Of a stretch of 64,000 nt of DNA, positions 11,640-22,960 are shown piece by piece (the stretch's first letter is position 1; each line of letters opens with the position of its first letter). Source of the DNA: Agrypnia vestita (taxonomy: Eukaryota; Arthropoda; Insecta; Trichoptera; Phryganeidae); NCBI GenBank assembly GCA_016648135.1, contig JADDOH010010899.1, forward strand, positions 1 to 64,000. Reading direction: 5' to 3'. Below the pieces are notes generated by a model. It ran no database searches and was not told where the DNA came from. It was given only the letters and a program-made list of their open reading frames with translations. A program made the position numbers and the translations under genes.

Positions 11640-12070
11640 TTTTAAAGCATTCAATCCCGTCTTCTACCCTATAAAACGCATATTAAAATATTTCGGATAT
11701 GCCACAGGACATATGGATGTAATGTAAGAGCTGATGGAACAAGGAATTGAGGAAACTATGGTCAGCTACACAGCTTCAGAGAGCTGGAACCAGTAAAAAG
11801 AAGAAGATTTTATATATAGTTTACATGCTACGTGGGTAAAAATATAGCCTCCTAATACTCGAGGGCAATATAGGAGGAAGACGGGGAGTTGGAAAATGGA
11901 AAATGTTCTGGCTACGCAACATCAGAGAGTGGATCGGAATGAAACAGGTGGAGGTTTTGTTCCGGGCAGTGCAGGACAAAGATTTTTGCTCAAGTGATCG
12001 CCAGCGTCGGTGGTACTTGACAAGGCTCATAAAGAAAGAGTGTGTTAACATTACTCTGCCAAAAATATAA
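11640..12070 (+). pseudogene. LINE C-terminal fragment (post-RT region)
   Basis: Two blocks of a non-LTR retrotransposon C-terminus are visible. The first, at about 11680-11720, reads KYFGYATGHM, the usual '..RWFGHv.R' position. The second is open from 11855 to the stop at 12068-12070: GRRGVGKWKMFWLRNIREW then IGMKQVEVLFRAVQDKDF. This 'iGG+RG.Gr...SWL.NIReWtG' pattern is typical of an insect LINE C-terminus. The blocks are separated by a stop and about 100 bp, so it is decayed. There is no start codon; it is a 5'-truncated insertion. Confidence 0.75.
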
Positions 12071-13446
12071 CGAAGGAGAAGAAGATATTTTAGACCAAGT
12101 TAATTAATTTATCCGACAATTTGGAGTATCTACTCTGTATAATTTGTTGAACCCACAAAAAATGTCACAAGACTATAGAAACAAAAAGGATTACACATAA
12201 TTGAGGAGTTTCCAGTGCCATATTATTATATATAGCATATACATATGCCAGTTATAGAGTAAATTGGAAATTACTAGAAGGGTCTAGAATAAATAGTGAA
12301 GACTACTAGATTCGCGAAACGTCTGGAAGCCCAAAACTGTATCTTAGCGGGACAACGCCATCATAACAATTTGGAGTTTTATTGTGACAGTTTGGAAATC
12401 CTATAGAAGCTGCGTGCGTTAATTTAGTGTGGCTAGCGAAATGCATTACGAGAGTACTACCTGCAGGGCGTTACATTGCGGTCACAGAGTGGAATATTCA
12501 AGAAAGACGAATATAAAGTGTTCCGCAGACGAGTGATAACTGCGAAAGTAGTGTGAAATAAAAAAACAGTGCTCCAGTTAAATTTATGTTGATTGACTTC
12601 AGTTAATTAATTTATAGTATTTCAATTGTCTCCCATCGTCGCAATCACGTGACAATATATTATTTTAGTCGACTAATTTGGGTCGGAATAGCCCAAGGTA
12701 AAAAATTTTCGACATAAAAAACTTTACCAACTCGACGGTTAACATAAGGAAAGGCCCTTTTTCCTTATGGTATTTCATATATTTAAAGAATTCTCGAAAA
12801 TACCTGAACGCAGAGAAACATCCCTTATTTATTACTGTCAAATGCAAACACGGATCTACTAATATATACCGGATGTTCCGAGAAAGGTTACTAATATTTT
12901 TAAAAATGAACAGCCTGCCGTTATTTAGAGAAGAAAGGAGCATTTTTTGTATTTTATGGTTGTTTTGTATTTTAATTTTGAAAATATATAAATTTTGCAG
13001 TCTAGGATTTGAGTATTCATATTTACGAAAGTGTTGTTAAGGAAATATGGATCCACTTAAAAATATTGTTGTAATTATTTTTTTAATTATAAATGTTTAT
13101 TTTACTTGTGGTTTAATTTATTGAGGATTGCTGTTTATTCGCTTTCAGTTTGAATCATGTTCTTAATGTAAAATAACTTTAATTTTAAGTAAAAAAAATT
13201 TAAGTAAAAAAAGTTACACGTCATAGATATACGTATCATACCGTCTTCCCGTGTCTACAAATAAGGACTTTAATGTATATTATTTAACAGCACACCCGCA
13301 AACCTCTTTTAATGTATTGTCAATTATTCTAGCGCACTTTTATTTTTAAAACAGTACCTAGATAAATTTATTCATGTGATTAAATATATTCTCTATTTAA
13401 ATGATTTACATGTTTCGGAAATTACAGTATACATCTGTATAATAAA
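12071..13446. other. No gene; one region resembles sequence near 23.1-23.5 kb
   Basis: At 12270-12560 there are paired 'ctagaa' motifs, then 'cgtctggaa', 'tgtggctagcg' and 'cgagtgataactgcgaaag'. A similar ordered set recurs at 23105-23470. This may be a shared promoter or LTR-like repeat, but no ends were found. Otherwise AT-rich. Confidence 0.3.
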
Positions 13447-13690
13447 ACTAGCCGTATACCCGTGAAAAATCACGAAACACGAAATGCTTCGCGTGTTTGC
13501 TGTGTTCTAATATATATAGTATATTTTTGACGGTCTACGGTCAATGTCGCTAGGGTGCTACGCTGGGATTTACGCGTCCGAGGTTCGCGCCCTACTTCCA
13601 GCTGTGTAATATCGTTTATTTAGACATGAATTTGAACAAAATTGCGGACGTTACATGAAGTTACGGAAAGACTGACAACGAAATTATTAT
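13447..13690 (-). mobile_element. CTAG-end repeat family (Helitron-like or SINE-like), copy
   Basis: On minus, the 3' end reads 'cgtgatttttcacggg' (a short hairpin), about 10 bp, then CTAGT. The other end has 'gaatttgaacaaaattgcgg' and 'acgttacatgaagtta', followed by a 'gacaacgaaatt' terminus. The middle has a tRNA-like box (gaggttcgcgccc). Hairpin plus CTRR at a 3' end is a Helitron hallmark; the tRNA-like box argues for a SINE. Class is unresolved. Confidence 0.5.
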
Positions 13691-13756
13691 GTTTGATATA
13701 AGTAGCAACGTTCTTATATTTATTTATTTATTTATTTATTTATTTGTTTACGCCCA

Positions 13757-14035
13757 TTAGGCTTTTACATAAAGAGTATAAAATAAATTTCAGAAAGCAC
13801 ATCCATTAAAAGTTTCAGGAATAGCACCAAATCATGAGTATAAAAATTAAAAATGTAGAGTAGTTAACGAGCAGCAATGCGTATAGGCTTTTACATAAAA
13901 AAATATATCATAAAATTAAAAAGAACATACATTAAACAATATAAATTACAAGTAGCAAATTATTAAAAGTACCAGGAATAGCACCAAAACATGAGTACAA
14001 AAATTAAAAATATAAAGTACAAAGCGGCAATGTGT
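13757..14035 (-). repeat. Two ~130-140-bp tandem units in a LINE 3' UTR
   Basis: Units start at about 13757 and 13887. Each contains 'ggcttttacataaa', 'catacattaaacaatat'-like sequence, 'ccaggaatagcacc', 'catgagtacaaaaatt' and 'gagcagcaatg'. The truncated copy at 8898-9160 has the same two-unit structure, so the duplication predates both insertions and belongs to the family consensus. Confidence 0.65.
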
Positions 14036-14079
14036 ACGAAAAATATATATTACCCACCATTACATATTAACAGCTGAAG

Positions 14080-15709
14080 TCAGTAACGAAGCAGTATTGC
14101 CTCTTTAAGTGTGAACTTTACTTTCTCCAGACTGTCGACGAAAATGTCAATCATGCAACCATATTCATTACAAGTTCCCAATATTCTGTGTATCACAGAA
14201 TTTGATTGATAGTTAGTATTGCAATTGTTGCGATGGAATGTGACAATTTGTCGAGTTCTATGTGTGGAAGGGATATTATAGTCGATACATGCTACAAGGT
14301 CAGGGCTGTCCAACATATTGTTTACAATTTTGTAAAGAAGAACTATATCATAAATTTTTCTTCTATCATATAATGTGAGTAAATTTAGTCTCTTCAATAT
14401 GTAATTGTATTCTATGTTTTGTATTGGTATGCTTAACTTGTAGTTAATGTATTTGAGAAATTTGCGTTGGACACGCTCAATACTGTCTATATGCCCATTA
14501 TAATATGGAGACCAAACTGATGAGCAATATTCTAATTGGCTCCGGACAAGAGACATGTATAACATTTTAATACTTTCAATTGATTGAAATGGGCGTGATG
14601 TCCTTAAAATAAATCCCAGCAATTTTAGAGACTTACAAGTTATCGCATTAATATGATTAGTAAAAGTAAGTTTCGAGTCGAATAATACCCCTAAGTCTCG
14701 AATACAGTCAACATTTTCTAGTTTGGTGTTACATAGAGAGTATTCAAAATTTATTTTTGATTTTAATCTAGTAAATGATATAATTTTGCATTTATTTAAA
14801 TTTAAGTACAATTTATTCGTTTCACACCATACTGAAAGAGAATTTAGGTTTTGCTGTAATATGTTGCAGTCATAAATGTTGGTTACTGATTTAAAGATTT
14901 TTAGATCGTCTGCAAACAGCAAATATTCAATGTCATTAAATATTGTTGAAATGTCATTCACAAATAATAGAAATAGTATTGGTCCAAGATGCGATCCCTG
15001 TGGTACACCACTAGTAGCATGGAAACATTCTGATACATATGAATATATTTTTACCCTTTGCCTTCTTTCACTCAGATAGCTCGTTAACCAAGAAAGTATT
15101 TGTCCACCAAATCCTATTTTTCCCAATTTGGCAATTAATAAAGCATGTGAGACTTTGTCAAACGCCTTACTGAAGTCCGTGTAAACTGAATCTACTTGAG
15201 TTTTATTAACAAAAGATTTAATAATGTAATTTTCATACAAAACTAAATTTGTTAGGGTAGATCTATTTGAGATGAATCCGTGTTGGTACGGAGTTATTGT
15301 TTGTTTTAAAACAGGAGATATAGTATCGAGGACTAGTGATTCGAATAACTTAGGTATACAAGATTGTATGCAAATGGGTCTATAATTTTTTACATCATTA
15401 TTGTCTCCATCTTTGAAGATCGGTGTTAAGAAACTTTCCTTCCATATATGTGGGAATATACCCGCTGATATGGATTTATTAAATATGATTGACAGGGGGA
15501 GAGATAGTACATCAACACAATTTTTTATAAATAGTGGAGGAATTCCGTCAGGTCCATGCCCTTTATTTACATCAAGTTTTTTAATCCCACTTATAATACT
15601 GGAAGTACTTATTGTGCAATTATTTATATTTAATGTGGTTTCAATGTTTGATGTTGCTGATGTGTGGATTGTATATATTATATAGCTCCCGTAAACTGAA
15701 AATTTTACA
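14080..15709 (-). CDS. Non-LTR retrotransposon reverse transcriptase (5'-partial)
   Basis: About 543 codons are open without a stop, although an ATG/TTG-based ORF call would begin only at 15240. Order along the protein: GHGPDGIPPLFIKNC (the 'GPDGIP' entry motif); FLTPIFKDGDNNDVKNYRPI (fingers, 'K.G....NYRPI'); GFISNRSTLTNL; YTDFSKAFDKVSHALLI (motif A, catalytic Asp); SGVPQGSHLGPILFLLFVND (motif B); LLFADDLKIF (motif C, FADD in place of YADD). A Cys/Trp-containing post-RT region follows. The N-terminal endonuclease is missing. The architecture suits a Jockey/CR1-type LINE. All visible catalytic residues are intact, so this is a fairly young copy. Confidence 0.9.
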
Positions 15710-17304
15710 AATTATTCCAATGCGCTATTTTAAGCGCGTGTGTCATACGCTCTACCCAGTTCTGTAAAATAATTTATTCTTTATTAAAAATGGTTTTGAC
15801 AGCATTATGTCATGACATCATTGTCTCATAAATTTTTTCTATTGAGAAGTTGTGCGGAATATCCAAACTGGTAAATTTGTTATTAATACTTGGCCTATTT
15901 ATACCAAAAACTTTTTGCGTAATCGATGTCATAAAATGCTTAAGATGTAATGAGTAGGCATACCATAACGCTTAGTGTGCATCATCTAAACAAACTGAAC
16001 TATTGCATCACAAAGATCGCACAATAGTCCCTGCTTCAGGATACAAAAATTATATTCAATAATAATCTATTATAAATATATTCATCTATCCTTTTTCATT
16101 TAGATAACGTAGATATTGTGATAATTTACAGGTAGTATAAAAATAATGTAAAGGAAAAATTAAAATATTTCTCAATTACTTTCTCGCGTGTACTTTTACA
16201 TTAATTACGTCTGAAACTTTAATAAACACAGATTTTAATCACGGAATGTTTTGGCATTGGTTGAAGTTTTTCGGGTTTATTTTAAGGCTGTTGTACACAT
16301 TTTGTTACAAAAACAAGCGAAATCTCTGTGCGGAGGATTAGTTTGTTTTATGCGCAGCTGGTAGGCTGTGACAATTGCACCCCCGTTTCTCTGGGGGTGG
16401 GTTGTTTGCTGATGCTTTTATTTATGGCGATAAGTATTTAAAGTAAACAAGACATTATGATGTCTAACGTGTGGTGTTTACAGCGATAGGTAGCGAAAAG
16501 GTTTCTTATTAACACGTCAAGGAATGTAATCTTTAGTATATGGGCTTATTTTTGATGTAAATTGCATTAGTTTGACACAATAATTAACTTACGAGAATTC
16601 AAAAAAATGGTATCAGCCTCATATATTGACTTCAAACGTGTATCGGTTTCAGTACCATAATATCTTCGTAAGTACAGATTCACAATAAATTCAATTTGCA
16701 ATGAATTCAAAGAGTTGTCGTCGTGCTTGACAGTTGGTTCAGTGTGAAATCGGCTGAGAAGTATGCGCGGGACGATGCCCAGTGTGGCCAGTCGTGAATC
16801 GCGAAGCGATAAGTAAAGCGAATAATCGAGCGAAGTACCTAATTGGCGAAATAAATAAAAAATACGTGCGAGAAGAATTGGATAAAATGTTCTAGTGAAT
16901 GTTTAAAACGTGTTACCTAGGATAATATAGTATTTATTTACATGTGATATATTCCGAAATAGTGTAATTTAAAAAATAGCGTTAAGTTTAATTCGTTTTA
17001 AGTGACTTAGTGTTGAATAGTTAATTAACCATTAATCAATAAAATGCTAATTGATTTACACTGTTTTCATTCATTCCTCCCTAGGACAATATTAAATAAT
17101 GGATCATTAGTTAAATTTAATTGGTTATTAATTATATTAAATTTAGTGGATTTGTGGAAATTTGAGGGACTTTTTGATTTTTAATATCTATGAATCTTCT
17201 AACCTGAGACCTTTTTTATTAATATTTATATGTACAATTTCAATGCCTTTTACTTTTTTAAAGTTTTGTCTGTTTCTAATATTTGGTTTGAGAATTCTGA
17301 AAAT
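15710..17304. other. No gene recognised
   Basis: Includes a moderately GC-richer patch at 16730-16840 with 'agtgtggccagtcgtg' and, at 16950-16980, 'ttccgaaatagtgtaa'. These loosely recall sequence near 12.4 and 23.3 kb. No ORF or RNA gene was identified. Confidence 0.35.
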
Positions 17305-17442
17305 TTTATCATCATCATCAATCACTCTTGGCTCTACAACTCCTGGTGGGTCTTGTCCTCCTAAACAGTCATCCTCCACTCATCTCGGTTTTGTACCAGC
17401 TCTCTCCAGTTCAGAAGTAATCATTCTGAGAAATCGTCATTG
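17305..17442 (-). pseudogene. LINE C-terminus plus (GAT)n tail
   Basis: On minus one frame reads RELVQNRDEWRMTV and stops, followed by 'gaccca ccaggagttgtagagcca' and a short gatgatgatgat tail. A terminal 'R.RdeWR' helix, a stop and then a (GAT)n or (GATGAT)n tail is the common 3' signature of insect RTE-like LINEs. The acidic frame seen across the tail (17188-17379) is a shadow of this repeat and its flank, not a gene. Only about 130 bp survive. Confidence 0.6.
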
Positions 17443-17689
17443 ATAAAAACAACCCATTTTACCTATATAAAATTCTGAACACATATTAAAATTTTGTTTG
17501 TATATATCGAAATAACTAAACGGATCAACTTCATCTTTAGGCAAACTTTTAACCGTACGGCATTATTTTTTTTCAGTTTGTGATCTATTCTCGGGACGCT
17601 TAGAGATTCAGCGAGCACTTTTTCGGCACGTGAAAGAGAAAATGTCGTTGGGTTAACATTGTTTTTGCATATAGGGCGAGATTGTTAAA

Positions 17690-18050
17690 GTTTGGAGCCG
17701 CGCGCGGCTTTCGGAACTTGTCGTAAGTACCTGCCCACACCGTTCACGAAACTAACTCTTTATCAATGTAGTGGGACCTTATCGATTCCTTAACCTTGCC
17801 CGGGGGCGATCTGCTCCCTCCTTGGGGTACCGTTCCCTCCCCCGGAGCGGAAAAAATAAATAACCCAGAAAGGGAAATAAAGTGTCACAGTCGAAATTCG
17901 GAAAATATTTACATGGACGTGGCGTAAATAAATATCACGTGGGGCCCCGCGCGGTGTGATTGGCTGGAGAATCGATGACGTCACGGGCCGTTTCATCCGA
18001 AGCGGGGGGGATATAAAAGGATACAGACAGTACATAAAAATCTAAGGTAT
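17690..18050 (+). promoter_or_regulatory. GC-rich promoter-like island with CCAAT, CRE and TATA elements
   Basis: In an otherwise AT-rich region this patch has an inverted CCAAT box ('tgattggctgg', about 17957-17967), a perfect CRE palindrome (tgacgtca, about 17976-17983) and, about 30 bp further, a G-rich run followed by tataaaagg (18012-18020). Spacing suits a plus-strand Pol II start near 18040-18045. Downstream, 'ctaaggtatttg' could be a donor but would make a very short exon. An ATG at about 18057 gives only about 22 codons. The target gene is unknown; a retroelement promoter is possible. Confidence 0.4.
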
Positions 18051-18974
18051 TTGAAATGGTGGGTACTTTGTTATTTTCCGCTAATCGGTATCATTACAAT
18101 TGTATATTGACTCCTTTTATATAACATTATATATTTCGACAATTTTTTTTTTCGTTTAATTGCTTGATACATACACATATAATACATGTAAATATAGGAT
18201 AATATGTAGCAAGCCACTCGACCAGTATTAATTTATTCATTCAAAGTATCGGTAGAAGTATTCTCATAGAAATTTTAGTTGTACGAAAATAATAGTGTCC
18301 TTACAATTTTGTGTCGGGATAACAATCATATGATATGTAATATGGGACATGCAGTGGGTACTCAAAATCATCACTCAAAAATATATTTTGAAAATAAAAA
18401 TCAAAATAAAAAATAATAGGTAGGTATATCCCTTAATAATTCTATGAGAATATTATTCGGCTTTGGACGTAACTCATTATTCTGTTGGATTTATATATAT
18501 ATTTTTTTAAAATTATATTTTTACGTTAACTTGCTTAAATGTATTCAATTTTATTATTTTGCGAATAGCGGGAATTTGAAAATATAAGCATTTTTTATTT
18601 AATTTTAGAAGGGCTGTATTAAAGAAAGTTTATGTGTGAAACAAAAATTTTTTTTTTACTTAAATATTAATACACTAATTGTTTTAATTTTTATTTACCC
18701 CTATGTAACATTCTGATTGTCAGATGTCGCGCATATATGAATGATACGCACTACGCATATGTGATGCTGTGAATCAAAATCTTCGCTACGGATGGAGACT
18801 ATTAACTTATTTATCGGTCCATTAAAAAATCTGATGTTTCCGTACAATTTTCATTGGAATCTGTATGAGGAAGAAAGCGATATCGGATTTACAAACAGCT
18901 GATATTATCACTGGCTGGTTTTAATTTCGTTAATTATATTTATATATCGTCTCACACCCATATCCCAATTACCA
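18051..18974. other. No gene recognised
   Basis: AT-rich. The segment at 18162-18220 ('attgcttgatacatacacat' ... 'gtagcaagcc') is repeated at 45052-45105, indicating another small unclassified repeat. Confidence 0.4.
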
Positions 18975-19182
18975 AAATTTCGATGTCTGTCCGTTCGTCT
19001 GTATGTCTGTCCTCGTAACTTCGTGTAACGTCTGTAACATTTTTATAGTATAATTTTTTCCAATTTTTTTCTCAAATTTTTTTTTCCCAAATATTTTTAG
19101 CGGATTTTTTTTCCGATTTTATACTTATTCCTTAGGAACCGACATGTAACAGTACCCCCATTTTTGACGGGTTACTGCTAGT
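18975..19182 (+). mobile_element. CTAG-end repeat family, copy
   Basis: Begins with 'atttcgatgtctgtccgt' plus repeated 'gtctgt' units and 'aacttcgtgtaacgtctg'. Ends with 'attccttaggaaccgacatg', a hairpin-like 'cccccatttttgacggg', then 'ttactgCTAGT'. The order of blocks is the same as in the longer 43452-43940 copy, but the tRNA-like middle is absent here. Confidence 0.55.
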
Positions 19183-19236
19183 AAATAAATAAATTGTCTA
19201 TTTTAAGTTGAAAAAAATATTTTTATGCGTAACTTT

Positions 19237-19500
19237 ATTTTCTTCTTCTTCTTTTCTTTTGTTAGATCTGTTGATCTGTAGTACAGAAAACTACGCCATC
19301 TACGATAATGAGGTCCAGCTATCCCTCCATCTTTTTAGTGGTCTTCCCGGTGGGCGTCGTCCAAAGGGGATTTCATTGTTTATTTTCCGAAATCGTTTAT
19401 TCCTTTTCCATGCCAAGGTATTTTTCCAGAGCCGTTCGTGTTACGCGACTCAGTGAGCGCAGCGTTTTACGCCAGACAGGTTAACCTTCCGACCCTCCTC
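19237..19500 (-). pseudogene. LINE C-terminal fragment with (GAA)n tail
   Basis: On minus one frame ends RRPPGRPLKRWRDSWTSLS and a stop (near 19300). 'GRP.KRWrD' is the conserved post-RT motif of many insect LINEs. Downstream lies a gaagaagaagaa tail (19238-19260 on plus). Upstream the frame is broken. It is a short 5'-truncated copy. Confidence 0.65.
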
Positions 19501-20136
19501 CTTTCTTATCCGGGCTTAGGATCGGCAATGGCAGAGTTCATAGAAGATTATAATTATCCTGATTAACATTTAAAGGCATCGTTATTTAGAAGTCAACCAA
19601 AAGGGAAAAATTTATAATAATATTAATTAAATTTATACATTTATTTTCTTCATTTAATAAAGCTGTTTTGTTTTTGTGAGATTTTGGTTTTAGTCAATTT
19701 GTTAACTATTTTGTCTCGAATATTTTATTGAGCTGTAAACCTTAAAAATGTTCTTGTTTGTTTCAGGTAATATCATATTCACGAGATTCGAAGTTGAGTC
19801 GAGATTGGACCCTTTTGATGTACGTATAAAAATATCTTGAAAAATAGTGTTTCATCAATAATTTTTTTAATAACAATGATTCCATGAACTAAGTGGGAAA
19901 CTCTTTGTAAGAGTTCGTCCCAGTATATTTATTTACTTAAATGGTTACATACTTTTTAATGTATAATATAATATAATTTATTCCTACATAACACACACAA
20001 TTATTCCTAAGTAACAAGTGTACTTAAAACGATATAATGAAATGAAATATACATAACAAGTACCTACTAGGAGATCATAATATAATCACTGAAATATTCA
20101 GTAAGGAGATACTAATAGCGACTTAAATTATCTAGC
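19501..20136. other. No gene recognised
   Basis: AT-rich, no supported features. Confidence 0.4.
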
Positions 20137-20320
20137 ATAAGAAGCCTATTAATAGAAGAGTACTTGTGATGACTTTGGCGGAATTAGTGAACGTTACGTT
20201 ATGTAAAGTGATCACTAAAATCAGCCAATGATAGGCCACAAACCGTATGAATACCCAAACACTTTCATACTTACGTTTCCATATAAATAGCTTCGTCTCT
20301 CTGAGATATCTATAATAAAC
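20137..20320 (-). mobile_element. R2 repeat family, copy interrupted by a LINE
   Basis: Reverse-oriented R2 signature: 'ttagtgaacgttacg', 'taaagtgatcac', 'ccatataaatagcttcgtct', 'ctctgagatatctataata'. The expected continuation ('tatatc..gatgatg', 'ctggggataaaaatccag') does not follow directly. It resumes at 21056-21140, on the far side of the LINE at 20321-21055, so the LINE seems nested in this R2 copy. Confidence 0.6.
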
Positions 20321-21055
20321 TGAATTTCTCAAGCCATGTGGAGAAAGTTACGTCACAAGCTTTCAAGACTCTTGGTTACATCATTAGAGCTGGGAAGGAC
20401 TTCAGCAATGTCTACACGCTGGTACGACTATTCGACAGTCTTGTGAGACCGATTTTAGAATACTGTTCTGTCATTTGGTCGCCGTATACCAATAAACTAA
20501 TCAATCAGCTCGAAAGAATACAACGCAAACTATGTAAATGCATCGCCTATCGTACACGATCACCAGGAGATATTGAGACCGTATATAACAGATTTAGAAT
20601 CAGCAAACTAATCATTCGAAGACAATTGTCTGATCTGACCTTCTTCTACAAATCTGTCAACGGACAGATAGACTCGCCCGAGATCCTGGAACAATTTGGC
20701 ATTATCACTGCTAGGCCGGATCTAAGAGTGCGTAGATTGTTAGAAACCACTAAATCCACAAAAAGTTACGTGTACAATGGCCCAAGAAATAGGATTGCCA
20801 ATCTGGTGAATAGCCACTGTGTTGATATCAACTTCTTCGATGAATCATACGTCTCATTCTCATCAGCGGCAAAAAGATTGTTATCACAGTATTAAAATTA
20901 CCCTCAACCCTATATGATTATACCATGTTGTTACTATGCTAGTATTGTTTTTTTATATATGTGCAATTTTCCTAATCCATTCATTTAAGTCTATTATTTT
21001 TGTAAAATCAATGTATATAGCCGATTGGCGTATGAATAAATAAATAAATAAATAA
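20321..21055 (+). mobile_element. 5'-truncated LINE inserted into an R2 copy
   Basis: Contains the C-terminal RT-associated ORF (20338-20895), then a 3' UTR of about 110 bp ending 'ccgattggcgtatgaataaa' and (TAAA)n. The (AATA)n tail abuts the resumed R2 sequence at about 21056. A short ataata-type target duplication is possible but cannot be separated from the tail. Confidence 0.8.
20338..20895 (+). CDS. LINE RT C-terminal domain (5'-partial)
   Basis: An open frame to a stop at 20893-20895. It carries the thumb/post-RT region only: TLGYIIRAGKDFSN, SLVRPILEYCSVIWSPY (the 'LVRs.LEYcs.vWsP' motif), QLERIQRKLCKCIAYR, then LIIRRQLSDLTFFYKSVNG and a C-terminal PRNRIANLVNSHCVDINFF ('R..nl....diDiF' motif). 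Motifs A-C of the RT are missing. The frame is undamaged, so the insertion is relatively recent. The start used is the first in-frame ATG/GTG near the truncation point and is not biological. Confidence 0.85.
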   Translation: MEKVTSQAFKTLGYIIRAGKDFSNVYTLVRLFDSLVRPILEYCSVIWSPYTNKLINQLERIQRKLCKCIAYRTRSPGDIETVYNRFRISKLIIRRQLSDLTFFYKSVNGQIDSPEILEQFGIITARPDLRVRRLLETTKSTKSYVYNGPRNRIANLVNSHCVDINFFDESYVSFSSAAKRLLSQY

Positions 21056-21140
21056 TATATCATGATTGATGACGATCCCTTCTGGGGATAAAAATCCAGT
21101 AATTTTATTCTTGAAAAACTTAAAGATACTCAATATATTA

Positions 21141-22943
21141 GAATTGATTATTTTATATTAAAATATTACATCAGTAATGTGTTTATCGCTATGTTTGATT
21201 AGGATTTGTTTATAGAAAACGCTTGATAATTGTGATACTATAATATATATTGGTATAGTTTCTTACAAATAAAACCCGTAATAATAAATGGTTTTGTAAA
21301 AAAATTCTCCCCTTCATTTTCCTGTATATTTAATAGAAATAGGTCATCAGTAAGGTTGTATAATCTAATCTCTTGATATTTTATTTTTACCTCTACGGCC
21401 CTCATAATTAGAGCCCTTCAAGTTAAAAGGTGATGCGCCGGCTAATTAGTAAATTATATTTATCTTTCTGTGATTTTTAAGCAGGGTAGCCAATTAAAAA
21501 TTCTTTTAATTTGATGAGCTCGGGACTAAACACACTGTGAGCTTAAAAAATAACCCTAAATTGGATAAACATAAATATGTCGAGAGGCGGACGATTTTTC
21601 AAATCAAATTAACGTTTTCGTTTGTTTACTATTTTTAAACCCTTTACCCCTGCTAAGGTAGAACTTGAGCCTTATTAATTTTTTTTTATTCGAAAAAAAT
21701 CGTAACATCAACTAAGGTTTCAGTTTATTTAAACAAAACACTCGGGTGTAAGTACTGTGAATTTCCTACGAAATTTTTTATGGAAATTTCTAAGAATTCG
21801 AGATATATAATATTTTAGTCAATACTCACCCTCTAATAGATAATCTCCAAATACTTACCCATTCTTTCTCTTACATATTTGGATTCGCGAATATTATCAG
21901 AAGCTTGTGTCCACAACGTGGCGAATACCGAACAATTCCCATTTAGCCCTTTACTTTGCCCCTAAACCTTTCATATTGCCAAGCAAGGCAGGCATGTACA
22001 TGTACCACGGTTTCGCCACTTGTAAGCAATTTCAAACTAACTCAAAGTCACTGGACACAAACTTAAGCTGGAATACTATTCCGAATAATTCGGTCAATAG
22101 AATATTCCACTTTTCTCTGGTACACCTTTAATTCATCTTTTTTCTTATGTCCAGACCTCGTATATGTATATGCAGATGTATTGATCAGATATCTGCATGC
22201 TATACATATATCTTTTGCACTTCTTTTTCTTCTTATCCCTTCTTCTTTTACTAAGTAGATCTCTCCTTTCCTATCCATTCCCTATTCCCCCTTTACCTTT
22301 ATTTCTTTGACTTTCATAGTTTGTCCATAACTTTTTTTGCATAACTTTCTTGCTTTATGTTAATATATAACATGTTTATTCTATGGAAACTTGTAAGATG
22401 GTCTTTATACTACTCAATAATCATGTGTAATCTGATTTTTATATGTACTGTTAGTTTCCCATGAATAAATAAAAAAAACAAACCTAATTCTCCCCTTGTG
22501 TATCGCATGGATCATGGTTCAGTTTTCACAACTGTCACAATAAGACTGACTCTCCTAAGTGATTGCTTTGTAATTTATAAAGCCCTCGATATTTGTGTAT
22601 ACTCGGGTATTCGACCGGCTTCCAGAGATTTTTAATACATTCTAAAATTATTCAAACCACTTGGAAATCCTCGATTGTGTGCAGTTCCTCTAGTTTCTAG
22701 AATATCGTGAAAATATCACAGAAGAGCAGTGTTAATGGTGAGCAGTGAAAGTACAGCTGATGAAAGTATAGTTTCTAGGGTTAAAAAACGTCGCATAGTT
22801 GGTTTGGTCATGATTCATGTGACACGTATTACGCGAAAATGGCGGTGAACATTGAGGGTGTCAGGAAAAAAGACCACGCGGAAGTTTTGCCATGACTAGG
22901 TAACCAATGGTTTTGTTAGAAGACTTATTAAACGATGAAAATG
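21141..22943. other. No gene recognised
   Basis: AT-rich. At 22085-22130 the stretch 'ttcggtcaatagaatattcc ... ctctggtacac' resembles 29405-29445, another unclassified shared repeat. 22630-22760 has 'ctagtttctagaatatcgtg', similar in flavour to 12.3 and 23.1 kb. Confidence 0.35.
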
Positions 22944-22960
22944 ACGAGATGTTAGAATTC

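Larger units (their letters stand above)
13718..15709 (-). mobile_element. 5'-truncated LINE with long RT ORF and tandemly repeated 3' UTR
   Basis: The minus-strand element runs from an open RT ORF (upstream limit about 15709, where a stop appears) through its stop codon at 14080-14082. It continues across a 3' UTR of about 340 bp to a (TTTA)n-type tail at 13718-13742, which reads 'gtaaacaaataaataaataa' on minus. The same 3' tail recurs at 8873-9160 and in variant form at 30429 and 31030, so the family is well represented. No target-site duplication was confidently found. Confidence 0.85.

Noticed and set aside
13716..13745. CRISPR-like or satellite array in the TTTA run
   Set aside because: Simple LINE 3' tail microsatellite; no spacers, and the genome is eukaryotic.
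15401..15685. Plus-strand 94-codon frame
   Set aside because: Antisense shadow of the LINE RT ORF on the minus strand.
17188..17379. Acidic minus frame beginning MEDDCLGGQDPPG
   Set aside because: Alternate-frame reading through a LINE C-terminus and its (GAT)n tail; the true LINE frame is the neighbouring one.
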